Part shown: piece by piece, positions 38,562-45,927 of the stretch
Layout of the letters: each line of letters starts with the position of its first letter
How positions within the stretch are numbered: position 1 is the stretch's first letter
Virus record (IMG/VR): IMGVR_UViG_3300036768_001306
Location: 1-50,910 of that record
DNA from: a virus
DNA length: 50,910 bases
Strand: one strand, 5' to 3'
Program-made: the position numbers and the translations under genes
Notes under the pieces: model-generated
The model's input: only the letters and a program-made list of their open reading frames with translations
What the model was told of the DNA's origin: nothing
Database searches by the model: none

Positions 38562-39357
38562 GGCGGCAGCAGAATACATTCGTCTTGGGTATGGAGTCGT
38601 GCCGCTTGCTGAGTTGTCAAAGATCCCGCACCACACCCTCGCACCGCGAGGGCTGCATAGCGCCATCACTGATTATGACGGCTGGGAGAGGCTGTACGAG
38701 GCAGCAGAGCGTGGAGAGCGCTTTGGAATAGGGATCTTGCCACCACGCGGAGTGATCGTGCTCGACATAGATGAGCCGCGCGGAGCAAGCCTCATCGAGC
38801 GCCTCGCCTCGCACCTGCCACTAGGCGACTGTCCGCTGCAGCTCACCCCCAGTGGCGGGATGCATTATATCATGGCGGTCAAGGACTCGCAAGACTCTAT
38901 CACCGCCACCACGCGCAGGCAAGGGATAGACATAAGAGGCAACGGCAGGGCATACATCGTAGCCTATCCAACGGTGATAACCCGCGATGATGGGAAGATG
39001 GCTGGGTATCGCTGGGTGAGGCCGCTCCTGCCGCCAAGTCACCTCCCGGCCGTCCCATGGAAGGGCGAGGGGGGTCTGAGCGGGGTGTTCGAGCGCAAGC
39101 CGCTGACAGTCAAGGCCTTACGCATTGACAACTATAGTGGTCAAAGCAGGGGGGATCTTCAGCCTTTGCTTGACCGCATTGCGTACGCAAGAAGGGGGGA
39201 GAGACATAACACGTTGCTGCGGTGTGCTTTAGCTGCGGTACTGGGGGGTGCTAGAGACGAGCATTCGATCGAGATGATTTTTCGAGCAGGGGTTAGCTCT
39301 GGGTTGAGCGAGTTCGAGGTGCGCAAGGTACTTGAGTGGGTGCTTAGCCGCGTGTGA
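38545..39357 (+). CDS. Prim-pol (bifunctional DNA primase/polymerase N-terminal) protein
   Basis: The 270-residue protein has the archaeo-eukaryotic primase-like fold: an N-terminal AEYIRLGYGVVPLAEL segment, the metal-binding GVIVLDIDEP (DxD), the TPSGGMHYIM motif with catalytic His, and GIDIRGNGRAYIVAYPT. The C-terminal 80 residues (YARRGERHNTLLRCALAAVLGG) resemble the primase C-terminal linker. It lacks a helicase domain; the DnaB-like gene at 44590 would provide that. Last gene of the early operon. Confidence 0.88.
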   Translation: MKQMLEAAAEYIRLGYGVVPLAELSKIPHHTLAPRGLHSAITDYDGWERLYEAAERGERFGIGILPPRGVIVLDIDEPRGASLIERLASHLPLGDCPLQLTPSGGMHYIMAVKDSQDSITATTRRQGIDIRGNGRAYIVAYPTVITRDDGKMAGYRWVRPLLPPSHLPAVPWKGEGGLSGVFERKPLTVKALRIDNYSGQSRGDLQPLLDRIAYARRGERHNTLLRCALAAVLGGARDEHSIEMIFRAGVSSGLSEFEVRKVLEWVLSRV

Positions 39358-39369
39358 TGTGTACGATTT

Positions 39370-39482
39370 TCGGTCATGCAGTTTCCTCCTCTTCCCCCCT
39401 TCTCTCTCTCTGGTCTCTCCTTCCCCCCATACCCCCTATTCTCTCTATACTCTCTCTTAACCCCCTATCTTCTCCTTCCGGT
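39370..39482. repeat. Polypyrimidine tract after primase gene
   Basis: About 110 nt of CTCT and CCCC runs on the plus strand just behind the early operon. Similar in composition to 27719-28003. No terminator hairpin is visible for the primase transcript. Confidence 0.6.
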
Positions 39483-39522
39483 CTTCTACACAAGAGCTTT
39501 AAAAATCTTTTAGCAAGTGCTC

Positions 39523-39692
39523 TGTTATACGCTGTACTCTAGAAGCTGCTTAAGTATCTGTAAGCAGCAAGCAGCAAGCGTAAATACTTTAAGCACGAAC
39601 TATGTTATACGCTATGTACTACAAGCTGCTATGACTATACACTCCCCATTTCCTGTAAGACGTTGTTATACGCATAGATCTACAAGAAGCTG
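39523..39692 (+). repeat. Three iteron-like repeats TGTTATACGC...AAGCTGC
   Basis: Direct repeats of about 28 nt start at 39523, 39603 and 39664. Each contains TGTTATACGC, then an AT-rich centre and AGAAGCTG or CAAGCTGCT. Spacings are about 80 and 61 nt. Iteron-like repeats of this size commonly bind replication initiators; the replisome organizer at 43213 is a candidate partner. Confidence 0.7.
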
Positions 39693-39725
39693 TAGCGTGG
39701 GGAGAGGGGGGAGAGAATGCTTAAA

Positions 39726-39920
39726 AGCATGCAACGTTAGTATTAAACATACAGCGTTCTTAAACACAAACGGACGGGAGAGAAGGGGGTATGCTTTAAA
39801 ACATGCTAAGTTAACATACAGAGTATTAAGCATGCTAAGTAGACATACGAGGGAGATAGGAGAGTGTGAGAGGGAAGAGGGAGAGGGGGAGGAGAGGGAG
39901 AGAGGGGGGAGAGGGGTATC
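39726..39920 (+). repeat. CATGCTAAGT...ACATAC repeats and polypurine tract
   Basis: Three copies of a motif close to CATGCTAAGT(N2)ACATAC start near 39728, 39802 and 39831, followed from 39848 by GAGGGAGATAGGAGAGTGTG and 70 nt of almost pure purine. The same order of elements appears on the minus strand at 27880-27720 before the virion operon. Confidence 0.7.
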
Positions 39921-40311
39921 TGAGATGAGACAATGTCTCAAAATCCTGGACTGGATATGGGGGGATGTGGGCAACACGCAGTCAAGTTCAATGCGTTCAA
40001 TGACTTACGTGCCTTATAGGGACCGTGGGAGGGTGACGCTAGTCATGGCGTCTAAGACTGCCTCGTAGAATGCCCCGCGCTTGCACGAGGTTGGCTCAGG
40101 ATCGAAGATGATGGGGGGGTCAGTATCTCTATATCCCCCCAGCACCCTCGAACGTTTATAGAGGCGATATATCGCGCGTCCTTGAGAACATGCGCGGTAG
40201 CGAGCTTCATACGATGCATAGGCATTATAGCTAGGTAGCTACTGCATCGTGAGATGCCATTGGCCTCGAAGCGCGTTTACAGCTGTCTCTTATGACCCGT
40301 GCGCTGGGGGT
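39921..40311. other. Gene-free region with palindromes
   Basis: No credible gene. Contains a GGGGGG/CCCCCC hairpin (40113-40140 area), the perfect palindrome GCGATATATCGC (40164-40175) and a long hairpin (40211-40250). Together with the upstream repeats it is a reasonable origin candidate. Confidence 0.5.
40211..40250. repeat. Inverted repeat ACGATGCA/TGCATCGT with inner TAGCTA pair
   Basis: An 8-bp outer stem (40211-40218 with 40243-40250) and a second stem TAGCTA-GG-TAGCTA within. Could form a cruciform or a protein-binding site near the supposed origin. Confidence 0.6.
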
Positions 40312-40336
40312 CTTGACGTTGGAGGTAAACTGAAAA
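40312..40336 (+). promoter_or_regulatory. Box CTTGAC-N-GGTAAACTGAAA, copy 1
   Basis: CTTGACGTTGGAGGTAAACT followed by GAAAAC, 30 nt before the gene at 40366. Two more copies precede genes at 41287 and 45928. Not a canonical sigma-70 pair because the spacing is only about 7 nt; TGGTAAACT/AGGTAAACT may act as an extended -10. Confidence 0.55.
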
Positions 40337-40365
40337 CATGGGGATGAACGAGGGAGGGCTGAGCA

Positions 40366-40692
40366 ATGACCAATTACCTGTTGCGTAGGTTCTTCTGGAT
40401 GATTTCTAAGCTGCGGTTTTACGCAGTGAACGGGCAGTGGTGGTGCGCTAAGATGCAGGCTGAGATGCTCTACGATGTTGCACTGCGCCTTGGTGGAGAG
40501 TACTGCCCGGCGGTGCATGAGATTTCCGGGGCGCTGTGTGATGGGAATATAAGACGATTTGGGAAGCTGGTGGAGAGGCTGTACCATCAGGTCGGGAGAA
40601 GCGACCCAGATCTAGCGAAGACGCTTGAAACCTTCCGTCGTAACTCGTTTTGGGAGTATAACTACCGGGCGGATGGGTGGAAGGAATCGTAG
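40366..40692 (+). CDS. Hypothetical protein, 108 aa
   Basis: Not recognised. Helical, with an aromatic N-terminal part (MTNYLLRRFFWMISKLRFYAVNGQWWCAK) and LDxP-like end. Good ribosome site (GAGGGAGGGCTGAGCA) and an upstream CTTGAC box support it. Its last 245 nt are antisense to the end of the minus-strand metallopeptidase frame, so one of the two 3' ends may be shorter than annotated. Confidence 0.62.
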   Translation: MTNYLLRRFFWMISKLRFYAVNGQWWCAKMQAEMLYDVALRLGGEYCPAVHEISGALCDGNIRRFGKLVERLYHQVGRSDPDLAKTLETFRRNSFWEYNYRADGWKES

Positions 40693-41200
40693 GTGCTATA
40701 TGTTGTATCTCTTGCTCAAGGCGGTTGAAGTATGGTAGCAGGCATTTCTCGACTATGACACTATCCCATTCATTCGACTCCTGCGGTGAGTGATGTGCCC
40801 TGCCCGTGACGTGCACGGATTCGTGGAGGATGGTGAGGACGCGTGCTTTCAGTGGGAGAGTGAAGAATACCGGGCAAAGCACAACTACGCTGGTGTTTGG
40901 GATGGTGTAGGCGATGATGTCGTGTTCTACGCATGGGCGTTGTAGCTGCTTGTTCTCAGTGCCTACCCATAGAGCATAGTACACGGCGTTTGCATATGTG
41001 CCGTCAGCCTTCCCTGTTACAGCCAGCTGGCAGGCTGGTGAGGAGGCGGCAGAACGGGCGGCCTGCCATGCCGCTGTGAGCGTAGAGGCTTGCCGGCAGG
41101 TCATGTGGCGCATGAGTGGAAGGTGGTCTGGCTGGAGCGTGCAGCACGCTGCCATGAGGGCTGGTGGGAGCGCGTGCATGAGGAGTTTCACATAAGTCAT
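40448..41200 (-). CDS. Lipoprotein-like HExxH metallopeptidase, antisense to operon
   Basis: The only long minus-strand frame in the right arm. Residues 1-19 look like a lipoprotein signal (LMHALPPALMAAC with Cys19 or Cys20). Residues 121-155 hold HESVH, with a third His in GRAHHSP and acidic residues after it, a zinc-peptidase pattern. Beyond about residue 170 the frame runs antisense to the 40366 gene and is proline-rich and doubtful. No Shine-Dalgarno is visible; TATAAT overlaps the ATG (TTGTATAATG), so a leaderless message is possible. Likely an independently expressed accessory gene acting in the cell envelope. Confidence 0.6.
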   Translation of the reverse strand: MTYVKLLMHALPPALMAACCTLQPDHLPLMRHMTCRQASTLTAAWQAARSAASSPACQLAVTGKADGTYANAVYYALWVGTENKQLQRPCVEHDIIAYTIPNTSVVVLCPVFFTLPLKARVLTILHESVHVTGRAHHSPQESNEWDSVIVEKCLLPYFNRLEQEIQHIAPTIPSTHPPGSYTPKTSYDGRFQASSLDLGRFSRPDGTASPPASQIVLYSHHTAPRKSHAPPGSTLHQGAVQHRRASQPAS

Positions 41201-41247
41201 TATACAACATGGGCTTCTGTAGGGTTGCTGTGATGTTTGACGGGGGT

Positions 41248-41272
41248 CTTGACAGGGGTGGTAGACTGAAAG
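41248..41272 (+). promoter_or_regulatory. Box CTTGACA-N-GGTAGACTGAAAG, copy 2
   Basis: CTTGACAGGGGTGGTAGACT followed by GAAAG, just before the GGGAGG of the gene at 41287; same layout as copies 1 and 3. Confidence 0.55.
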
Positions 41273-41286
41273 TAGGGAGGTGAATG

Positions 41287-41520
41287 ATGAGCGAGCCATT
41301 GATTGAGGGCGGGAAGTTGGTTAGGTTGTGGAACGGGCGGCTGGGAGCTGAGGGTGTCCCAGGTGCGAAGCGTGGCTTGCTAGTGCATTCTGCGTCTACG
41401 CACCGAGTCTCCGGAGGGCACGCAAGCGGGGTGTATGTGCTAACCAAGAGAGTCATGAGAGGCAGTGATTTGTGGTACGCGAGGAGGGCGTATGAAAGCA
41501 TCGAAAGAGTTGTGGAATAA
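41287..41520 (+). CDS. Hypothetical protein, 77 aa
   Basis: Not recognised. Basic, with a Gly-rich middle (RLGAEGVPGAKRGLLVHSAS) and C-terminal helix DLWYARRAYESIERVVE. The ATG at 41287 is six bases after GGAGG; the ATG at 41284 is three bases after it. Follows the CTTGACA box. Confidence 0.65.
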   Translation: MSEPLIEGGKLVRLWNGRLGAEGVPGAKRGLLVHSASTHRVSGGHASGVYVLTKRVMRGSDLWYARRAYESIERVVE

Positions 41521-41566
41521 CATGGATGCGGCTTTCAGTATGTTTCGCGAACAGAAGGAGGCATAA
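41492..41566 (+). CDS. Tiny overlapping ORF (24 aa)
   Basis: Starts at ATG 41492 with GAGGAGGGCGT before it and ends in TAA directly joined to the next ATG. The peptide begins MKASKELWNN and ends FREQKEA. It may mainly couple translation between its neighbours. Confidence 0.4.
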   Translation: MKASKELWNNMDAAFSMFREQKEA

Positions 41567-42052
41567 ATGTTTGTGGCCATGCTTGATGAAGACGGCATGA
41601 ACTATGCTTTGGCGGAGGTGGTGCGGTGGACTTGCTGCAACTGCGGCGAGCAGTGGTGGGAGATTGACGCCTGGCCGAACGATGTTCCGCCTAGGTATAA
41701 GCCGCCAGATACATGGAAGGGTGGGGTGTTCGTGCGCGAGACGCGAGTAACAAGCGTTTCGGTTTTCGCGGTTAGCTCGATTCTCAGGCGTGCGCGCCTA
41801 TATATAGTCGGCGGCAGGGTCTATCAAGGATTGTTTACAGTTGGCAGATTTCGCGAGTGCGGCCTCATTCAACCAGAACCTGGCTGGGAGATGGTTGCGC
41901 AATACAGTTTCCCATGGACAAAGCCTAGTCGCGTCCTCGCTATGTGGCGCGCTTATGGCAGAGACAGAGAAACAGAGTCTATTAGTGACCTGAAGGATAA
42001 GACGGCCAAATCTTGCAGCTGCTGCAGCGAACGGCAGCCGGCAAGTGGTTAG
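41567..42052 (+). CDS. Zinc-finger-like protein, 161 aa
   Basis: An N-terminal TCCNCGEQWW pair and a C-terminal SCSCCSE cluster could bind zinc; the middle is beta-rich (VSVFAVSSILRRARLYIVGGRVYQG). Not recognised. Good ribosome site AGAAGGAGGCATAA. Overlaps nothing else of note. Confidence 0.65.
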   Translation: MFVAMLDEDGMNYALAEVVRWTCCNCGEQWWEIDAWPNDVPPRYKPPDTWKGGVFVRETRVTSVSVFAVSSILRRARLYIVGGRVYQGLFTVGRFRECGLIQPEPGWEMVAQYSFPWTKPSRVLAMWRAYGRDRETESISDLKDKTAKSCSCCSERQPASG

Positions 42053-42063
42053 GGGGATGGCAC

Positions 42064-42459
42064 ATGACGGAAGCGAAGCGTCGTAAGGATATATGGACGC
42101 GCATGTATGATGCTATGGAGCGTTTTGGCGAGCCACAAGATGTGGTGCTGAAGTCCTATGATAAGAAGATAACGGTGCGAGCTTATTTTGGGGGACCGTG
42201 GGCCATTCATAAGACGCTTGTTGATGTGAGCGACGTATCGGATAAGAGGGTGGTGGAGATGGAGGGTATGTGGGATTTGACGCATTGGAGGACGGGGTGG
42301 ACTGTCGTCTGGGACCAATGGAAGGAGAACTTGGCGCTTTTGGCTGAGTTGCTCAGCCGACTGGATGGATGGGAGAGTGACGATTTTAGCACTCTCCCCA
42401 TCCGTGAGGCGCATACCATCATTGAGGCTTGGAAGGCGGGGGAGGTGGATGATGTCTAA
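42064..42459 (+). CDS. Hypothetical protein, 131 aa
   Basis: Beta strands (KKITVRAYFGGPWAIHKTLVDVSD) then WTVVWDQWKENLALLAELLSRLDG helix: a larger relative of the small strand-helix proteins that follow. ATG at 42064 after AGGGGGATGGCAC. Overlaps the next gene by 8 nt. Confidence 0.65.
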   Translation: MTEAKRRKDIWTRMYDAMERFGEPQDVVLKSYDKKITVRAYFGGPWAIHKTLVDVSDVSDKRVVEMEGMWDLTHWRTGWTVVWDQWKENLALLAELLSRLDGWESDDFSTLPIREAHTIIEAWKAGEVDDV

Positions 42460-42706
42460 GGCTGTTGTAGATGCTATCGTGTCTACGGACCACGGTTTTC
42501 AAGCTATCTGGTTGTTGGTGCACGTTTCTGATAGAAGCGTATGGATCACTTTTGAGGAATCTAATAGCTCTGTGAGAATATCCACAGCGACTCCTGAAGA
42601 AATGCGAGCTCTGTTGAATACCGCGCTGCGTCTGCTGGATGAAGCTGTTGCTGAGCATGAGGAACGCGGCGGTGGAGAACAGGATGGAGAAGAGTATGGC
42701 GAATGA
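42452..42706 (+). CDS. Strand-helix family protein 1 (84 aa)
   Basis: VWITFEESNSSVRISTATPEEMRALLNTALRLLDEAV: a beta hairpin followed by a helix, the shared pattern of a local paralogous family (also 42696, 42961, 45928, 46144, partly 36086 and 4489). ATG 42452 is six bases after GGAGG. Function unknown. Confidence 0.68.
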   Translation: MSKAVVDAIVSTDHGFQAIWLLVHVSDRSVWITFEESNSSVRISTATPEEMRALLNTALRLLDEAVAEHEERGGGEQDGEEYGE

Positions 42707-42941
42707 GATTCACGGTTTCTTGATTCAGGTTAAGCGGGGCGTAGAGGGTGTCAAAACGGAGGTTCTTAGGAATGGGATGGTTATTCTTCGCATAGAAGGT
42801 GATGGTGTAATCATCGAGTTTGTCTCGCCCTCCGCAAATGAGCTGTGTAGTCGCCTGTGTGAGATTGTTGGAGAGATAAAGGCTAAGGCGCATCTCGCGG
42901 ATTGTGAGGCTGTCACTTGGTGTGATGGGTGCGAGACTTAG
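42696..42941 (+). CDS. Strand-helix family protein 2 (81 aa)
   Basis: The pattern is clearest here: VEVLRNGMVILRIEG-type hairpin, VIIEFVSPSANELCSRL and EIVGEIKAK helix. C-terminal CDGCET adds a CxxC. Overlaps the previous gene; ATG 42696 follows GGAGAAGAGT. Confidence 0.68.
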   Translation: MANEIHGFLIQVKRGVEGVKTEVLRNGMVILRIEGDGVIIEFVSPSANELCSRLCEIVGEIKAKAHLADCEAVTWCDGCET

Positions 42942-42960
42942 AGTGTGGGAGGCGAATAGT

Positions 42961-43209
42961 ATGATAGCCGAACACATTGTTTGCAGGACTCATGCCGTGC
43001 AGAAGGCAAAGATCGTGCGTGTAGTTGTTGAGGACGGTCAGGCAGCTCTTCTGTTTGAAGGCGACTGCGGATGGATAGAAATTTTTTCACACTCTGCTAA
43101 AGAGCTGAGTCGGTATCTGCGGAAGCTTGCTGAGGAGATAGAGGCAAGTGATCGGTTTGCTGCCGCGGATGCCGCAGCCAAGCACGGTGAGGGTAATGGA
43201 CAGGGGTGA
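42961..43209 (+). CDS. Strand-helix family protein 3 (82 aa)
   Basis: IVRVVVEDGQAALLFEG, WIEIFSHSAKELSRYLRKLAEEIE: closely parallels protein 2 in residue spacing. An Ala/Gly-rich tail follows. ATG 42961 after GGAGGCGAATAGT. Precedes the replisome organizer by 3 nt. Confidence 0.68.
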   Translation: MIAEHIVCRTHAVQKAKIVRVVVEDGQAALLFEGDCGWIEIFSHSAKELSRYLRKLAEEIEASDRFAAADAAAKHGEGNGQG

Positions 43210-43212
43210 GAT

Positions 43213-44301
43213 ATGTCGGAAGCGTGGTGGAAAACAAGGAAAATCACCACTCATGAGTTGGCACTGTTGCTTGAGGTTGACGAGCGGCGTGTGGCCGACA
43301 TGATGTCCACGCTCAAGCCTGAGAGAGACGGTGAGGATTGGATAGTTGCGTCGTGGTTTTTTCATATTCTAAGAGATTATCGTCGTTTGAGAAAAATCGA
43401 AGTAGATTTTGAAGTGAAAAATCTTGATGAAAATAGCGAAAGCGAATTTCTTTTCCCACAAGAATCTTCTGGAGATTTGCTAGATGAAGTTATGAAGCTG
43501 TACAATGAAATGCTCGGAGAACATCTTCCTCCAGTCCGTTTGCGTTCTGCGTGGAGAGAAAAGATGGTTAAGGCTCGTACAAAACAGTATCTGAAAAATC
43601 TCGATGGCTGGAGGAGATATTTCGAAATTGTTCTTCGCTCACCGTTTCTGCTAGGAAAAAGCAGCGTTGTTTGGAGGGCAAATTTTGATTGGTTGATTCG
43701 CCCGAATAATATGACAAAAGTTCTTGATGGGGTGTATGTCGAGGGAACATTCAATGAGTACGAGAAGGTGAAGGAAGAGAACGATATTCGCATTGGGACA
43801 GTGATGAAGAGAGATATTAGTTTGTTAGCATCAACGTTGCGAAAAATTGCTGCAGCTGTCGAGCGCAATGAGTATCACTGGTTGGCTCTTCCCAAAAAGC
43901 AAAACAAAGTTTTCATGACAAATGCTCGCTTGGCATTGGCTGTATCTACCGGAGTGGTGAACAAGAAAAATTATCGTGCGCTAATGGATGCGTGTGGGTT
44001 TTCTGATGATGATACTGTTTATGTTTTGAGCGAGGATTACTATGAAGTACTACGACCAGTACTGGAAGCCGCTAAGATGGGGGAGTTGGGAACCAGTCTA
44101 TGGACCCAAAATGTTGCTGCGGCGGCTGTGGGTATATTGCGAAAAGGAGAAGATTTTATGGCGAGGCACAGTGGTTTTCTATCTGCCATCACTGGGGCGT
44201 ACGATGTCAGCAGCGAACGAGAGAGGCGTAGCGCAGCTTCCGAACGCCTATCCCAAATACTGGTGCCCGCAGGTACATTCGCCGCATTTTTTGGGGAGTG
44301 A
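43213..44301 (+). CDS. Replisome organizer / helicase loader-like protein
   Basis: The 362-residue protein begins with a small helix-turn-helix (KITTHELALLLEVDERRVADMM). The middle has the phage replication-protein pattern LYNEMLGEHLPPVR, REKMVKARTKQY, RRYFEIVLRSPFLLGKSS and WRANFDWLIRPNNMTKVLDGVY, known from DnaD/replisome-organizer C-terminal regions that bind DNA and load helicase. Unlike common relatives, 150 further residues follow. It would recognise the origin, perhaps the repeats at 39523-39850, and deliver the DnaB-like helicase at 44590. Confidence 0.82.
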   Translation: MSEAWWKTRKITTHELALLLEVDERRVADMMSTLKPERDGEDWIVASWFFHILRDYRRLRKIEVDFEVKNLDENSESEFLFPQESSGDLLDEVMKLYNEMLGEHLPPVRLRSAWREKMVKARTKQYLKNLDGWRRYFEIVLRSPFLLGKSSVVWRANFDWLIRPNNMTKVLDGVYVEGTFNEYEKVKEENDIRIGTVMKRDISLLASTLRKIAAAVERNEYHWLALPKKQNKVFMTNARLALAVSTGVVNKKNYRALMDACGFSDDDTVYVLSEDYYEVLRPVLEAAKMGELGTSLWTQNVAAAAVGILRKGEDFMARHSGFLSAITGAYDVSSERERRSAASERLSQILVPAGTFAAFFGE

Positions 44302-44593
44302 ATACAGCGGTGGGGTGCTGCATGGCCTAGACATTTCTGATGAACCTGGAGTGTATGTCTTCTCCACTGAAGAGAAAGACGTGCTTTTCGCGTATAGCAC
44401 GCAGAACCTTCTCGACGGGATGAGGGTGCTCGATATACAGCACGTAGATTTAGGTGAGGAGATTATTCGCTGCGACAAGCCAGAGCGCGCCCCGCTTACG
44501 TTTTTCCTCCCAATAGTGTACGATAAGAAAGTTGCCGGGACGCTTGGAGTGTGGTGGATGAAGCAGCGAGAACTGGAGGCGGTGCTAACGTGA
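44204..44593 (+). CDS. Hypothetical protein overlapping replisome organizer (start uncertain)
   Basis: An open frame runs from 44042 to 44593, overlapping the previous gene in another frame. The non-overlapping part (YSGGVLHGLDISDEPGVYVFSTEEKDVLFAYS, RAPLTFFLPIVYDKKVAGTLGVWW) looks like a real beta-rich domain. The best starts are ATG 44204 or GTG 44315; neither has a strong ribosome site. The stop overlaps the helicase GTG start. Not recognised. Confidence 0.5.
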   Translation: MSAANERGVAQLPNAYPKYWCPQVHSPHFLGSEYSGGVLHGLDISDEPGVYVFSTEEKDVLFAYSTQNLLDGMRVLDIQHVDLGEEIIRCDKPERAPLTFFLPIVYDKKVAGTLGVWWMKQRELEAVLT

Positions 44594-45885
44594 TAGGCAA
44601 GCAGCAGCGAACATTATTGCAGCGAGCTGTTATTCGTTACCTGTTCTCTGTTGACAGGTATCGCAGGGCCGAGCTGTGCGGTGAGGTGCCACGCGAGGCG
44701 TTCTACGAGAATCCTGGAGCGGCGCTGCTGTATGACGTGGCTGTTTTTGCTGATGATGAGCGCATCAGCAGGACTGATGTTCTGAAGTTACTGGAAGCCA
44801 GAGGATGCTCGGCACGTGAGATAGACCTCGCGCTGCACGAGTACGATATCGCGCTCGATGCGTCTGGTGCGTACTGGAAGGGGGAGCTCGGTGAGGGGTT
44901 CTATCAAGGCGCGCTGCTGAAGCTGCTTGAGGATGTGCGCCTGCGAGGGCAAAGAGAGAGACTTACGCAGGCTCTGCGGGCTATTGGGAGTGGGGATGTT
45001 GGGGCGGTAGAGGCGATTCTGCGCGATGCACTGAGCGTCTTAGATCATCACCAAGTGCAATACGGAGTGGAGACGCTCGATAGATATGTCGAGCGATGCC
45101 TCAACGAACTGCTGCGTGGCGGGAATGAGATTCCTCTTGCAGGCAGCATACTCTCTCCGCTGCTTTCTGAGGTGCGCTATGGAGATATGATGGTGATAGG
45201 TGCTCGCCCAGGAGTGGGGAAGACAGCCATGGCGGTGCAGCTTGCGGCTGAGCTGGCTGGGATGCACAATCTTCCAGTGATGTTTGTTACGCTGGAAATG
45301 TCTTCACAGCAAATCTTCCGTCGTTTCGCGCAGCATTTCACGCGTGGGGAGAGCGAGCGTCTATTGCGAGAGCGCAGTGATGCTATCGTCTTGCTGCTAG
45401 ACGCGCATGCTGACGTGATGCGTAATATCACTCTTGTGGAACAGCCCGCGGCGCGTCCTGAGGATGTCGAGGTTGCGATTAGACGCGCCTCACCTAAACC
45501 GGCCGTGGTTGTGGTGGATTATTTGCAGCTCATGTCTCCGCCGTCGTACGGGAGGGCGAAGAGCAGCGGGAATAGGGTGCAGGAGCTTGGGGAGATTACG
45601 CGGAGGATGAAGGCCCTTGCGATGCGCGAGAGAGTTGCGCTGGTGATGCTGGCGCAGCTGAACCGCAGGGTTGAGCAAGATGGGAGGTCAACGATTATGC
45701 TCTCTGACCTGCGCGACTCCGGGACGATCGAACAAGACGCCGATTATGTGCTATTTCTCTCCAGGGGCAACGGTAGTGATGTAAGCGTGCAGCTTGCCAA
45801 GAACCGCCATGGCGCTGTAGGTGAGATGATGTGCTTGTTCGATGGGGAGGCTATGACGTTTGCCTTCGAGGGCATGGTGAAGTAG
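44590..45885 (+). CDS. DnaB-like replicative helicase
   Basis: The 431-residue protein has a reduced N-terminal helical domain and a RecA-like C-terminal motor: Walker A GARPGVGKT (near residue 204), TLEMSSQQIFRRF (H1a), Walker B VVVDYLQLM (near residue 307), LAQLNRRVE and DLRDSGTIEQDADYVLFL (H3/H4). It unwinds the fork 5'-3' as a hexamer, loaded by the 43213 product, and would pair with the prim-pol primase. The GTG at 44590 forms a GTGA overlap with the previous stop; GGAGGCGGTGCTAAC upstream. Confidence 0.93.
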   Translation: MIGKQQRTLLQRAVIRYLFSVDRYRRAELCGEVPREAFYENPGAALLYDVAVFADDERISRTDVLKLLEARGCSAREIDLALHEYDIALDASGAYWKGELGEGFYQGALLKLLEDVRLRGQRERLTQALRAIGSGDVGAVEAILRDALSVLDHHQVQYGVETLDRYVERCLNELLRGGNEIPLAGSILSPLLSEVRYGDMMVIGARPGVGKTAMAVQLAAELAGMHNLPVMFVTLEMSSQQIFRRFAQHFTRGESERLLRERSDAIVLLLDAHADVMRNITLVEQPAARPEDVEVAIRRASPKPAVVVVDYLQLMSPPSYGRAKSSGNRVQELGEITRRMKALAMRERVALVMLAQLNRRVEQDGRSTIMLSDLRDSGTIEQDADYVLFLSRGNGSDVSVQLAKNRHGAVGEMMCLFDGEAMTFAFEGMVK

Positions 45886-45888
45886 GGA

Positions 45889-45913
45889 CTTGACAGGAGT
45901 GGTAAACTGAAAG
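45889..45913 (+). promoter_or_regulatory. Box CTTGACA-N-GGTAAACTGAAAG, copy 3
   Basis: CTTGACAGGAGTGGTAAACT followed by GAAAG, between the helicase stop and the gene at 45928; same distance to the ribosome site as copy 2. Confidence 0.55.
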
Positions 45914-45927
45914 CAGGGAGGAAGACG

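Noticed and set aside
39360-39542. Plus-strand 62-codon frame in the pyrimidine tract after the primase gene
   Set aside because: Low-complexity Ser/Pro/Leu translation of a CT-rich tract without a ribosome site.
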